Positions 7,353-15,639 of a stretch of DNA of 64,000 nt are shown in pieces. The first letter of the stretch is position 1, and each line of letters starts with the position of its first letter. Under the pieces are notes generated by a model. It worked only from the letters and a program-made list of their open reading frames with translations, was not told where the DNA came from and did no database searches. Made by a program: the position numbers and the translations under genes. This DNA comes from Pandoraea bronchicola (lineage in GTDB: Bacteria; Pseudomonadota; Gammaproteobacteria; Burkholderiales; Burkholderiaceae): positions 124,001-188,000 of the forward strand of contig NZ_CABPST010000002.1 of the NCBI RefSeq assembly GCF_902459805.1, written 5' to 3'.

Positions 7353-8822
7353 TCATCTTTGCGCATTATACGAGTCAGAGGATGTGTCCGATGACGGTAG
7401 CCAGCCGCCGCCCAGAGCCTTGACCAAGGCGACCGATAAGACCAGTTGCTGGCCGCGGATCTGAACGTCCTGACGCTCGCTCGCCAGCAACCCTTGCTGG
7501 GCTGTAATGACGCTCAGATACGCCGTGAGACCCCCCGAATAGCGATCGTTGGCCAGACTCAGGAGTCGTTGGGCGTCGACGACAGCCGCATGCGATTCAC
7601 GCGCGGCGGCGTCGAGCACCGACAGACCGGCCACGCCATCCTGCACCTGCTGGAACGCGGTGAGCACGGTCTGGCGGTAGTTCGCCTCGACGGCACGGTA
7701 TCCCGCACTGGCGAAGTCGACCCCGGCCTGACGGCGTCCGCCATCGAAGATCGCTTGCGTAGCGAGTGTGCCCACGGTCCACAGCAGACTCGGGGCAGAC
7801 AGCAGGTTGGCGAACTCCGTGCTTTGCCAGCCAATGCCGGGGTTGAGCGTCAGGCTGGGGAAGAATGCCGCCTTCGCCACCCCGATCTGCGCATTCGCCG
7901 CTGCCATGCCGCGCTCGGCCGATGCCACGTCCGGACGGCGTTGCAGGATGTCGCTCGGCACGCCGAGCGGAATCGGCGGCAGCGTTCCCGGCAGCGCCCC
8001 GGCCGGCACCGAGAACGCCGGGGCGGGCACCCCGACGAGCGCAGCGATCGCATGCTCGTATTGGTCGCGTTGCTGATGCAGCAGGCGCGCCTGCACCCGC
8101 GTGGTGTCGAGTTCCGATTGCTGCTGGAGAACGTCCAGCCCCGAGACGGCCCCGAGATCGTGCTGCGCGCTCACGTAGTCGAGTGCCTTCTGTTGCAGGG
8201 CGACCGATTCGTCGAGCACCTTGATCTCGGCATCGAGTGCGCGCAATTGGAAGTAAGCGGCGGCGAGTTGCGTGGTGAGCACCAGACGCGCGTTGGTCAG
8301 ATCGTCGCCCGCCTGTTCGGCGGAGGCGCGTGCGCCTTCGACCTGACGGCGGATACGGCCGAACAGATCGGTGTCGTAGCTCACGCCGAGGCCGGCCTGC
8401 ACGTTGTTCTGCACGGTGGACATGCTGCTCGACGAGTAGCTCGTGACCGGCCGGTTTGCCGAGATTCGCTGGCGGGCCAGACCGAAAGACGCATCGACTT
8501 CCGGAAGCCGTTGGGCCGAGATGCCGGACAACGTCGCCTGCGCCTGATCGTAATGGGCCACGGCGGCGGCGAGCGTCTGGTTCTGCGCGAGTGCCTGTGT
8601 CTCCAGCGCGTCGAGTATTGGCTCCTGGAACCCCTTCCACCAATCGGGCTGCAACGGTGCGTGCGACGGTTGCGCGAGCCGCCAGTAACCGTCGGTTTTC
8701 CAGTCGGGCGGGGTTGAGACCTCGGGGCGGTGATAGTCGGGGCCGACGGCGCAGGCGCCGAGCAGCGCGGTGACGGCGAGCCACGCCGCGCCGAGCCGCG
8801 CGCTGCGCACGGGCGCGTTCAC
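7353..8822 (-). CDS. RND efflux outer-membrane lipoprotein (NodT/OprM family)
   Basis: 489 residues. The lipoprotein signal peptide ends in L-L-G-A-C (Cys24), followed by the family signature A-V-G-P-D-Y-H-R-P. Two repeated TolC-type OEP domains follow, each with coiled-coil helices and a beta-barrel strand pair; D-L-F-G-R-I-R-R and L-Q-R-R-P-D-V-A-S-A-E-R are diagnostic. It forms the trimeric exit channel of the tripartite pump. The first codon overlaps the end of the adaptor gene (ATGA at 8819-8822), so the two are translationally coupled. Confidence 0.9.
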   Translation of the reverse strand: MNAPVRSARLGAAWLAVTALLGACAVGPDYHRPEVSTPPDWKTDGYWRLAQPSHAPLQPDWWKGFQEPILDALETQALAQNQTLAAAVAHYDQAQATLSGISAQRLPEVDASFGLARQRISANRPVTSYSSSSMSTVQNNVQAGLGVSYDTDLFGRIRRQVEGARASAEQAGDDLTNARLVLTTQLAAAYFQLRALDAEIKVLDESVALQQKALDYVSAQHDLGAVSGLDVLQQQSELDTTRVQARLLHQQRDQYEHAIAALVGVPAPAFSVPAGALPGTLPPIPLGVPSDILQRRPDVASAERGMAAANAQIGVAKAAFFPSLTLNPGIGWQSTEFANLLSAPSLLWTVGTLATQAIFDGGRRQAGVDFASAGYRAVEANYRQTVLTAFQQVQDGVAGLSVLDAAARESHAAVVDAQRLLSLANDRYSGGLTAYLSVITAQQGLLASERQDVQIRGQQLVLSVALVKALGGGWLPSSDTSSDSYNAQR

Positions 8823-10066
8823 GATTGTGCTCCGTGCGGCTTGCCGCCCGCCTTGGCGCCGCCTTTGACCTCGAGCGCCTTGGCTTGCACGTGGTCCCCG
8901 TCGTCGATGGAATCGCTCGGATTGACGATCACGCGGTCCGTCGCCGCCACCCCATCGGCCAGTTCCAGGGCCTGCCCGAGATCCTGCGCGATCACGATCT
9001 TATGCAGATGAACGACGCCCTGATTGTCCACGACCGCCACGCGCGGGCCTTCGGCGCGGAACAGCAGGGCGTTGGAAGGTACGCTCAGATGCGCCTGTAC
9101 GGCACCGGGCAGCGCGAGTTGCACATAGGCGCCGGGGCGCAGCTTACCGTCGGGATTCGGCAAGGCAGCTTCGATTTGCAGCGAGCGGGTCGCCACATCG
9201 ATCGCGCCGGACACATGCGTGATCTTGCCCTGGAAGGACTCGCCTGGCAGCTCGGCCTGCGTCACCACGACAGGCTGGCCCACGGCCACGCCTTGCGCGT
9301 AAGCCTGCGGCACCTGAACGTACACGCGCAGCGGATCGGTCTGCGCCAGCGAGAACAGCGCGCGGCTGTTGCCGCTGCCCGCATCGATCAGGTCGCCGAC
9401 ATCGACATTGCGCTGGGTAATCACACCGTCGAAGGGCGCGACGATGCGCTTGAACGACTCGAGTTGCTGCAGCCGTTTGACGTTGGCGTCGGCCGCGGCC
9501 AGATTGGCGGTGCCCTGCGTGTAAGTGCTCTGACGCTCATCGAGTTCTTGCTGGGAGACGGCATCGCGCTGACGGAGTTGTTGCCAGCGCGCCAACGACG
9601 ATTTCGCAAGTCCGAGACTGGCGCTGATCTGGTTGCGCTGGGCAACGGCTTGTGCGAGTTCCTGATCGATTTCCGGCGTATCGAGATCGGCCAGCAACTG
9701 GCCTTGCTTCACGCGGGCGCCGATGTCCACGTATCGGTGCAGCAGATAGCCGGTCGCGCGCGCATAAATGGGTGATTCGACAGCGCCGCGCAACGTGGCG
9801 GGCAGCAGCGTTTCGCTCGCCTCGGTCGCTTGCGGCGTCACGACGCTCACGTACTGCCTGGCGTTCTCTGCCGTCACGCTGGCAACTTCGCGGCGTTGCA
9901 GCGCGTTGGAAATGGTGGTGCGCGCCGCGCCTGCCGCCAACAGCACGGCGACCACGATCAACACAATCTTGGCGCGCCGGAATTCGCCGCGACGCGGGGG
10001 CAATTGCCGGCCATCGGCAGGATCGTGCTCGGGAATGGCCAGTTCGGCGTGATGTTTCTCGGTCAT
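8819..10066 (-). CDS. RND efflux periplasmic adaptor (membrane fusion protein)
   Basis: 415 residues. A cytoplasmic N-terminus with a membrane anchor (about 33-48) precedes a lipoyl half-motif (I-Y-A-R-A-T-G-Y-L), an alpha-helical hairpin (about 115-180), the second lipoyl half (V-A-P-F-D-G-V-I-T-Q-R-N-V-D-V-G-D-L) and the beta-barrel and membrane-proximal domains. It bridges pump and channel in the periplasm. The ATG at 10064-10066 begins M-T-E-K-H-H, 13 nt after the pump stop codon; earlier in-frame starts lie inside the pump gene. The C-terminus is glycine/lysine-rich. Confidence 0.88.
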   Translation of the reverse strand: MTEKHHAELAIPEHDPADGRQLPPRRGEFRRAKIVLIVVAVLLAAGAARTTISNALQRREVASVTAENARQYVSVVTPQATEASETLLPATLRGAVESPIYARATGYLLHRYVDIGARVKQGQLLADLDTPEIDQELAQAVAQRNQISASLGLAKSSLARWQQLRQRDAVSQQELDERQSTYTQGTANLAAADANVKRLQQLESFKRIVAPFDGVITQRNVDVGDLIDAGSGNSRALFSLAQTDPLRVYVQVPQAYAQGVAVGQPVVVTQAELPGESFQGKITHVSGAIDVATRSLQIEAALPNPDGKLRPGAYVQLALPGAVQAHLSVPSNALLFRAEGPRVAVVDNQGVVHLHKIVIAQDLGQALELADGVAATDRVIVNPSDSIDDGDHVQAKALEVKGGAKAGGKPHGAQS

Positions 10067-10079
10067 GTCGTTCAACCCG

Positions 10080-13000
10080 TCAAATCTTCGTATCTGGTAG
10101 GGGGGAAGCCGGCCGCTGTGCCTTGCTTTGCACGAGCCGCGTGTGGATGCCGGCAAAGACCAGCGGCACGAAGAACAGCGTCGAGACCGTGGCGAACAGG
10201 AGTCCACCGATCACTGCACGGCCCAGCGGCGCGTTCTGCTCGGCCCCTTCCCCCAGTCCCAGCGCCATCGGCACCATGCCGATAATCATCGCGAGCGCCG
10301 TCATCAGCACCGGCCGAATGCGGCTCGCACCGGCTTCGAGGGCGGCCCTGAGCGGCGCCATACCCGCTTCCATGCGCTGCCGCGCAAATGCCACCACGAG
10401 AATACTGTTGGCCGTGGCAACCCCCATCGTCATGATGGCCCCCGTGAGTGCCGGCACCGACAGTCGTGTACCGGAGAGGAAAAGCATCCAGACAATGCCC
10501 GCGAGTGCGGCCGGCAGGGCGCTCACGATAATGAGCGGGTCGACCCACGACTGGAAGTTCACCACGATCAGCAAGTAGACGAGCACGATGGCCATTGCCA
10601 CGCCCACGCCCAGCCCGAGGTACGAGCTTTGCATCGTGCTGACCTGACCGCGCACGGTGATCTGGCTGCCGCGCGGCAGGTCCTTGCGGGCTTGCGCGAC
10701 GAGCTTGTCGATATCGCCCGCCACGCTGCCCAGATCCCGGCCCTCCACGCTGACGAAGATGTCGGTCACCGGGCGAATGTTGTAGTGGCTTACCACGGCG
10801 AACTGTTGCTTCGGCTCGACCTTCACGAAGTTGGCGAGCAACTGGGGCTGACCGTTATTGGCGGTGCCCGCCACCGGCAGGCGCAACAGGTCGTCGATGG
10901 AACTGATGCGGTACTGCGGCGATTGCACCGACAAGCTGTACTCCACGCCGTTCTGGTTGTTGAACCAGAAGCCCGGCGACGTTTGCGAACTGCCCGAGAG
11001 CGAGATCAGTACGTTCTGGGCGACGGCGTTGGCGTTCAGATTCAGTTGCTGCAGGCGCGTGCGGTCCATGTTCAGGTGCAGCGTCGGGGCGTTTACGCGT
11101 TGCTGGATGTGCGTGTCGACCGTGCCCGGCACCTGACGCACCTGTTTGAGCAGCTTCGCGGCGACGTCGAAATTCGCCAGTTGCTGGTTGCCGCTGATCT
11201 GAATGTCGATGGCGGCAGGCAAGCCGAAATTGAGAATCTGCGTGACGATGTCGGCTGGCTGGAAGAAGAACTCCACGCCGGGGAAGCGCTGCGGCAGCAC
11301 GGCGCGCAGCTTGTCGATGTAGTTCGCGCTCGGCCGATGATCCGGGGTTAGCGCGATCTGGATCTCGCCGTCGAGCGTGCCGATGGTGCCGGCGTTGCTA
11401 TACGACAGGTTGATGCCGCTGTAGGGCAAGCCCAGGTTGTCGAGAATCGTCTCGAGCTCGTTGGCGGGCACGACCTCGCGCACCACCTTCTCGACTTCAT
11501 CGGCCAGACGCGCCGTTTCCTCGATGCGGGTACCGGTAGGTGCGCGCATGTGCATGCGAATATCGCCGGCGTCCACCGTCGGGAAGAAGTCCGCACCCAG
11601 CGCGAACACCAGTCCCATCGACAGCACGCAGAACGCCAGGAAGCCCGTGGCGAAGACCCGCCGGCGCACGAGCAGCATCGAGAGCACGACGATGTACGCG
11701 GCGCGCATGCGCTCGAAGCCCGCGTCGAAGCGCAGGTAGATACGGCGGAACGCCCCGGGCTTCGCATTCGGATCGACCGGATGGGCGTGCCCCATGAGCA
11801 GCATGGCGAGCGTGGGGACCAGCGTGCGCGACAGGACGTACGACGCCAGCATCGCGAACACCACGGCTTCGGCGAGGGGCACAAACAGGTAACGCGCCAC
11901 GCCCGTCAGGAAGAACATCGGGACGAACACGATACAGATACACAGCGTCGAGACGAGCGCGGGCACGGCAATTTCGCCGGCGCCGTCGAGAATCGCCTGG
12001 TGCAGCGGGGTGCCCATGTGCAGATGACGCTCGATATTCTCGATAGTCACGGTCGCATCGTCGACCAGAATCCCCACAGCGAGCGCCAGCCCGCCCAGCG
12101 TCATGATGTTGATCGTCTGGCCCAGCGCATGCAGGGCGAGCAGCGACGAGAGAATCGAGAGCGGAATCGAGATGGCGATGATGCAAGTGCTGCGCCAGTT
12201 GCCGAGGAACAGCAGGATCATGGCCGCCGTGAGTGCGGCCGCAATCAGCGCCTCGCGAATCACGCCCTGCACGGCAGCCTTCACGAAGACCGACTGGTCG
12301 AACAGCGCCGAGATATGCAGATCCGGCGGCAGCGCGGCACGCGCCTCGGGCAGCAGGGCTTTGAGCGAGTCGACCACGGACAGGGTGGACGCGTCGCCCG
12401 TCTTCATGATGGACATCAGCACGCCGCGCTGGCCGTTCTGACGCACGATGTTCGTCTGCGGCGAGAAGCCCGTGCGCACATGGGCGACTTCACGCAAGTA
12501 CGTGGTGGCGCCGCCGACCGTGCGCACCGGAATGTTGTTCAACCCTTCGACCGTCGGCGGCGAACCGTTCATGTCGACGGTGTACTCACGCGGGCCGATC
12601 TTCGCCGTACCGGTCGGCAGAATGAGGTTCTGGGCGTTGACGGCGGCGACCACGTCCTGCGCCGTCAGTCCCTTGGCCAGCAACGCGCGCGTGTCGATGT
12701 CCACCGAAATGAGCCGTGTCTTGCCGCCGTACGGATAGGGCACGGCGGCACCGGGAATCGTGACCAGTTGCGGGCGCAGGAAGTTGAGCGCCGTATCGTT
12801 GAGCGCCGGCTCCGACAGGCTGGGGCTCGACAGGCCGAGCTGCATGACCGGGATCGACGAGGCCGAGTAGCTGATGACGAGCGGCGGTGTGGCCCCCGGC
12901 GGCATCTGCTTGACCTGCGCCTGCTCGACCGCGACGACCTGAGCGATGGCCGTCTGGATGTTGGCTGTGGGCTGGAGGAAGATCTTGATGATGCCGATAC

Positions 13001-13262
13001 CCGGCAACGATTGCGACTCGATATGCTCGATGTTGTTGACGGTTGTCGTCAGCCCGCGTTCGTTGCCGGAGATCATCCGGTCGGCGATGTCCTGTGCCGA
13101 CAGGCCGTTATAGGTCCAGATGATGCTGATGACCGGGATGTTGATTTCCGGCAGCACGTCGACCGGGGTGCGCATGAGCGCGAGCGGCGTGGCGAGCAGA
13201 ATCAGAATAGCCATCACAATGAACGTGTATGGCCGTTTGAGCGCAACGTTAACAATCCACAT
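10080..13262 (-). CDS. RND efflux permease (AcrB-type inner-membrane pump)
   Basis: 1060 residues, with the full RND layout: helix 1 at the N-terminus, periplasmic loop, helices 2-6, cytoplasmic break, helix 7, second periplasmic loop and helices 8-12. The proton-relay acidic pair is present in helix 4 (G-I-L-V-D-D-A-T-V, D401 and D402). A run of conserved helix-3/4 residues (T-L-G-G-L-A-L-A-V-G) supports a functional drug/proton antiporter. It is the first gene of an operon with adaptor, channel, regulator and sensor, so the pump appears to carry its own control system. Substrate cannot be deduced: the methionine-based copper relay of CusA is not evident, and the hydrophobe subfamily fits better. 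Confidence 0.9.
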   Translation of the reverse strand: MWIVNVALKRPYTFIVMAILILLATPLALMRTPVDVLPEINIPVISIIWTYNGLSAQDIADRMISGNERGLTTTVNNIEHIESQSLPGIGIIKIFLQPTANIQTAIAQVVAVEQAQVKQMPPGATPPLVISYSASSIPVMQLGLSSPSLSEPALNDTALNFLRPQLVTIPGAAVPYPYGGKTRLISVDIDTRALLAKGLTAQDVVAAVNAQNLILPTGTAKIGPREYTVDMNGSPPTVEGLNNIPVRTVGGATTYLREVAHVRTGFSPQTNIVRQNGQRGVLMSIMKTGDASTLSVVDSLKALLPEARAALPPDLHISALFDQSVFVKAAVQGVIREALIAAALTAAMILLFLGNWRSTCIIAISIPLSILSSLLALHALGQTINIMTLGGLALAVGILVDDATVTIENIERHLHMGTPLHQAILDGAGEIAVPALVSTLCICIVFVPMFFLTGVARYLFVPLAEAVVFAMLASYVLSRTLVPTLAMLLMGHAHPVDPNAKPGAFRRIYLRFDAGFERMRAAYIVVLSMLLVRRRVFATGFLAFCVLSMGLVFALGADFFPTVDAGDIRMHMRAPTGTRIEETARLADEVEKVVREVVPANELETILDNLGLPYSGINLSYSNAGTIGTLDGEIQIALTPDHRPSANYIDKLRAVLPQRFPGVEFFFQPADIVTQILNFGLPAAIDIQISGNQQLANFDVAAKLLKQVRQVPGTVDTHIQQRVNAPTLHLNMDRTRLQQLNLNANAVAQNVLISLSGSSQTSPGFWFNNQNGVEYSLSVQSPQYRISSIDDLLRLPVAGTANNGQPQLLANFVKVEPKQQFAVVSHYNIRPVTDIFVSVEGRDLGSVAGDIDKLVAQARKDLPRGSQITVRGQVSTMQSSYLGLGVGVAMAIVLVYLLIVVNFQSWVDPLIIVSALPAALAGIVWMLFLSGTRLSVPALTGAIMTMGVATANSILVVAFARQRMEAGMAPLRAALEAGASRIRPVLMTALAMIIGMVPMALGLGEGAEQNAPLGRAVIGGLLFATVSTLFFVPLVFAGIHTRLVQSKAQRPASPLPDTKI

Positions 13263-13380
13263 GGTTCAGACGCGCTCAGGCGCAGTCGCAAGCGTATGCA
13301 CAAGGACCGTCCGGCACGCGCGCAGCCGCGCCGTACCGGTACCGGAAGGAACGCCGCCATGGTAGGGGCGCACCCCCAAC

Positions 13381-13412
13381 GCCAAAATGGCGCCAAAATG
13401 GCAAAACTGCCA
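13381..13412. promoter_or_regulatory. Tandem 11-bp repeat upstream of the RND operon
   Basis: GCCAAAATGGC occurs twice in exact tandem (13381-13391 and 13392-13402); each copy is itself an inverted repeat. It is followed by an overlapping TGGCA-N4-TGCCA (13399-13412). The 11-bp period matches the spacing of half-sites for OmpR-family regulators. The site is about 120-150 bp before the pump start codon at 13262, and between that operon and the divergent peroxidase gene. The rest of 13263-13608 shows no coding sequence I can support. Confidence 0.5.
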
Positions 13413-13608
13413 TAAACTTCCGGGCTCGCTGCAAAGCCTTGTCGCATAAGGCTTTGCTCGCCCGAACGACGATGGGAGTGGCATATTACGGTGTGTTGCG
13501 TTATAAAGTTGGCACACCAAAAGTCGCTGCCCGATAGCCGATGGCCTGCCGTTCCCGCCGAGGCTGAGGTCAACGGCGCCGAGAACCCCAGTCCCACGCA
13601 GGAAAGCA

Positions 13609-14730
13609 ATGACCGAACGTCCGACGTCTCCTCCAGAACCTCAGCCCGTCTCCGGCACCGTTACCCGCAGCGCCATCTTTCTCGTTGCCACCGTGCGTGA
13701 TGACGAAGCGGCCCACGCGCGCGTGCGGGGCTGGTGTGCCGATGCTGCCGCCTATGTCCGCTCGGTCGGCAAGCGCGTGCCGTCCGGCAATTTGTCGTGT
13801 GTGGTTGGCTTCGGCGACAACGCCTGGGATCGCCTGTTCGGCGACCCGCGTCCGGCCGAGCTGCATCCGTTCCGTGAATTCGGCTCGGGCAAGCGTCATG
13901 CCCCGGCCACGCCCGGCGATCTGCTGTTGCACATCCGCGCCGAACAGATGGATCTGTGCTTCGATCTCGCGACGCTCATGCTGGGCAAGCTGGGCGATGC
14001 CGTGAGCGTCGTCGATGAAGTCCACGGCTTCCGCTATTTCGACATGCGCAGCATGGTCGGCTTTGTCGATGGCACCGAGAACCCCGAGGGCGAGGAAGCG
14101 CTCGAGTTCACGGTGATGGGCGACGAAGACCCCGAGTTCGAAGGCGGCAGCTACGTGCTCGTGCAGAAGTACCTGCACGACATGACGGGCTGGAACGCGC
14201 TGCCGGTCGAGGCGCAGGAGCGCATCATCGGCCGCACCAAGCTCTCCGACGTCGAGCTCGACGAAGGCGTGAAGCCTAGCTGGTCGCACAGCGCGCTGAC
14301 CACGCTCGAGGAAGACGGCAAGGAAATCAAGATCCTGCGTGACAACATGCCGTTCGGCCGCCCCGGTTCGGCCGAGTTCGGCACCTACTTCATCGGGTAC
14401 GCCCGTTCCCCGGCGCCTATCGAGCAGATGCTCGAGAACATGTTCGTGGGGCGTCCGCCCGGCAATTACGATCGTCTGCTCGACTTCAGCAACGCCGTGA
14501 CCGGCGGGCTGTTCTTCGTGCCTTCGGCACCGCTGCTCGAAGCGCTCGCCGAACGCGAGGCCCCGTCGGCGGCCGCCGCCGAATCGACGGCGATCAAGAC
14601 CCTGATCGATGTGACCTCGACGGCCACGCCGGTTGTCGATGTCACGGTATCGTCTCTCACCCCATCGAGCGCCGCCCCGGCGGCGGGCTCGTTGCAAATC
14701 GGATCGCTCAAAGGAGTTTCTCAGGCATGA
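13609..14730 (+). CDS. Dye-decolorizing peroxidase (DyP, type B) with encapsulin-targeting tail
   Basis: 373 residues. A haem peroxidase of the DyP superfamily that uses H2O2 to oxidise dyes and other one-electron donors. The signature G-F-V-D-G-T-E-N-P carries Asp154. The proximal haem ligand is His227 (S-W-S-H-S-A-L), and Arg244 and Asn246 (L-R-D-N-M-P-F-G) complete the distal pocket, matching the known Asp/Arg/Asn set of Rhodococcus DypB. After the catalytic domain (about 312) comes a disordered Ala/Ser/Thr linker and a C-terminal G-S-L-Q-I-G-S-L-K-G, which is the cargo-loading peptide consensus of family 1 encapsulins. The next gene is encapsulin, overlapping by 4 bp. No signal peptide. 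Confidence 0.93.
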   Translation: MTERPTSPPEPQPVSGTVTRSAIFLVATVRDDEAAHARVRGWCADAAAYVRSVGKRVPSGNLSCVVGFGDNAWDRLFGDPRPAELHPFREFGSGKRHAPATPGDLLLHIRAEQMDLCFDLATLMLGKLGDAVSVVDEVHGFRYFDMRSMVGFVDGTENPEGEEALEFTVMGDEDPEFEGGSYVLVQKYLHDMTGWNALPVEAQERIIGRTKLSDVELDEGVKPSWSHSALTTLEEDGKEIKILRDNMPFGRPGSAEFGTYFIGYARSPAPIEQMLENMFVGRPPGNYDRLLDFSNAVTGGLFFVPSAPLLEALAEREAPSAAAAESTAIKTLIDVTSTATPVVDVTVSSLTPSSAAPAAGSLQIGSLKGVSQA

Positions 14731-15557
14731 ATAACCTGCATCGCGAATTGGCCCCCATTTCGAACGCCGCCTGGGCGCAAATCGAAGAAGAGGTGGCCCG
14801 CACGTTCAAGCGCACGGTCGCCGGCCGTCGTGTGGTCGACGTCAAGGGACCGGGCGGTCTGGCGCTCGCGGGCGTCGGCACTGGTCATCAGAAAGCCATC
14901 GACGCGCCGCTCGACGGCGTGGGCGCGCGTCAGCGCGAAGTGATGCCGCTCGTGGCGCTGCGCGTGCCGTTCGAACTCTCGCGCGAAGCCATCGACGATG
15001 TCGAGCGCGGCGCGAACGATTCCGACTGGCAACCCGCCAAAGACGCGGCCATCAAGCTGGCCTATGCGGAAGATCGCGCGATTTTTGATGGCTACAAGGC
15101 AGCCCACATTACGGGGGTGCGCGAGGGCACCTCGAATCCGGTGTTGCCGCTGCCAGCGAGCATCGCCGACTATCCGGCCGTGATCGCCAAGGCGCTGGAG
15201 CAACTGCGTCTGGAAGGCGTGGACGGTCCGTACAGCGTGCTGCTTGGCGCCGATGCCTACACCGCCGTGACCGAGGCGAACGATCAGGGCTATCCGATTC
15301 TCGAGCACATCGGACATATCGTGAGCGGCGAGATCATCTGGGCGCCGGCCATCGATGGCGGCTGCGTCCTCTCGACGCGCGGCGGCGACTACGAGATGCA
15401 CATCGGTCAGGACGTCTCGATCGGCTACCTCGACCACACGGCGACCACGGTCCGGTTGTACCTTGAAGAGACCTTCACGTTTCTGATGCTGACCGCCGAG
15501 GCCGGTGTCTCGGTCGGTGCGGCCAAACCTGTCGACAGCAAGAAGAAGTCGAAGTAA
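14727..15557 (+). CDS. Family 1 encapsulin shell protein
   Basis: 276 residues, the usual length for a T=1 encapsulin with an HK97-like fold that assembles a hollow cytoplasmic nanocompartment of about 24 nm. The N-terminal helix (N-L-H-R-E-L-A-P-I-S-N-A-A-W-A-Q-I-E-E-E), the E-loop region, E-D-R-A-I-F-D-G and the C-terminal Y-L-D-H-T-A-T-T-V-R-L-Y-L-E-E-T-F-T-F segment are family hallmarks. The tail is lysine/serine-rich. It overlaps the DyP gene by ATGA. A Shine-Dalgarno AAGGAG at 14711-14716 lies inside the peroxidase codons for the targeting peptide. The operon ends at a strong terminator. The shell should package DyP as an oxidative-stress compartment. Confidence 0.94.
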   Translation: MNNLHRELAPISNAAWAQIEEEVARTFKRTVAGRRVVDVKGPGGLALAGVGTGHQKAIDAPLDGVGARQREVMPLVALRVPFELSREAIDDVERGANDSDWQPAKDAAIKLAYAEDRAIFDGYKAAHITGVREGTSNPVLPLPASIADYPAVIAKALEQLRLEGVDGPYSVLLGADAYTAVTEANDQGYPILEHIGHIVSGEIIWAPAIDGGCVLSTRGGDYEMHIGQDVSIGYLDHTATTVRLYLEETFTFLMLTAEAGVSVGAAKPVDSKKKSK

Positions 15558-15588
15558 CGCGTTCAAGTCCCTGACGGGAAAAGAAAAA

Positions 15589-15623
15589 CGGCTGGGGCAA
15601 GACATCGCCCCAGCCGTTTTTTT
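15589..15623 (+). terminator. Rho-independent terminator of the DyP-encapsulin operon
   Basis: CGGCTGGGGC (15589-15598) pairs perfectly with GCCCCAGCCG (15607-15616), 8-nt loop, followed by seven T. The preceding A-run makes it potentially bidirectional, so it may also end the convergent arnT transcript. Confidence 0.9.
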
Positions 15624-15639
15624 ATGGATGTTGCCGCGA

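Noticed and set aside
10080-13262. The first RND pump as CusA-type copper exporter
   Set aside because: The regulator pair resembles CusRS, but the pump lacks the methionine relay and fits the drug-exporting branch.
11550-13415. A long open frame on the plus strand opposite the first RND pump
   Set aside because: It has the same low-complexity R/H/D/Q composition and lies fully antisense to a clear pump gene.
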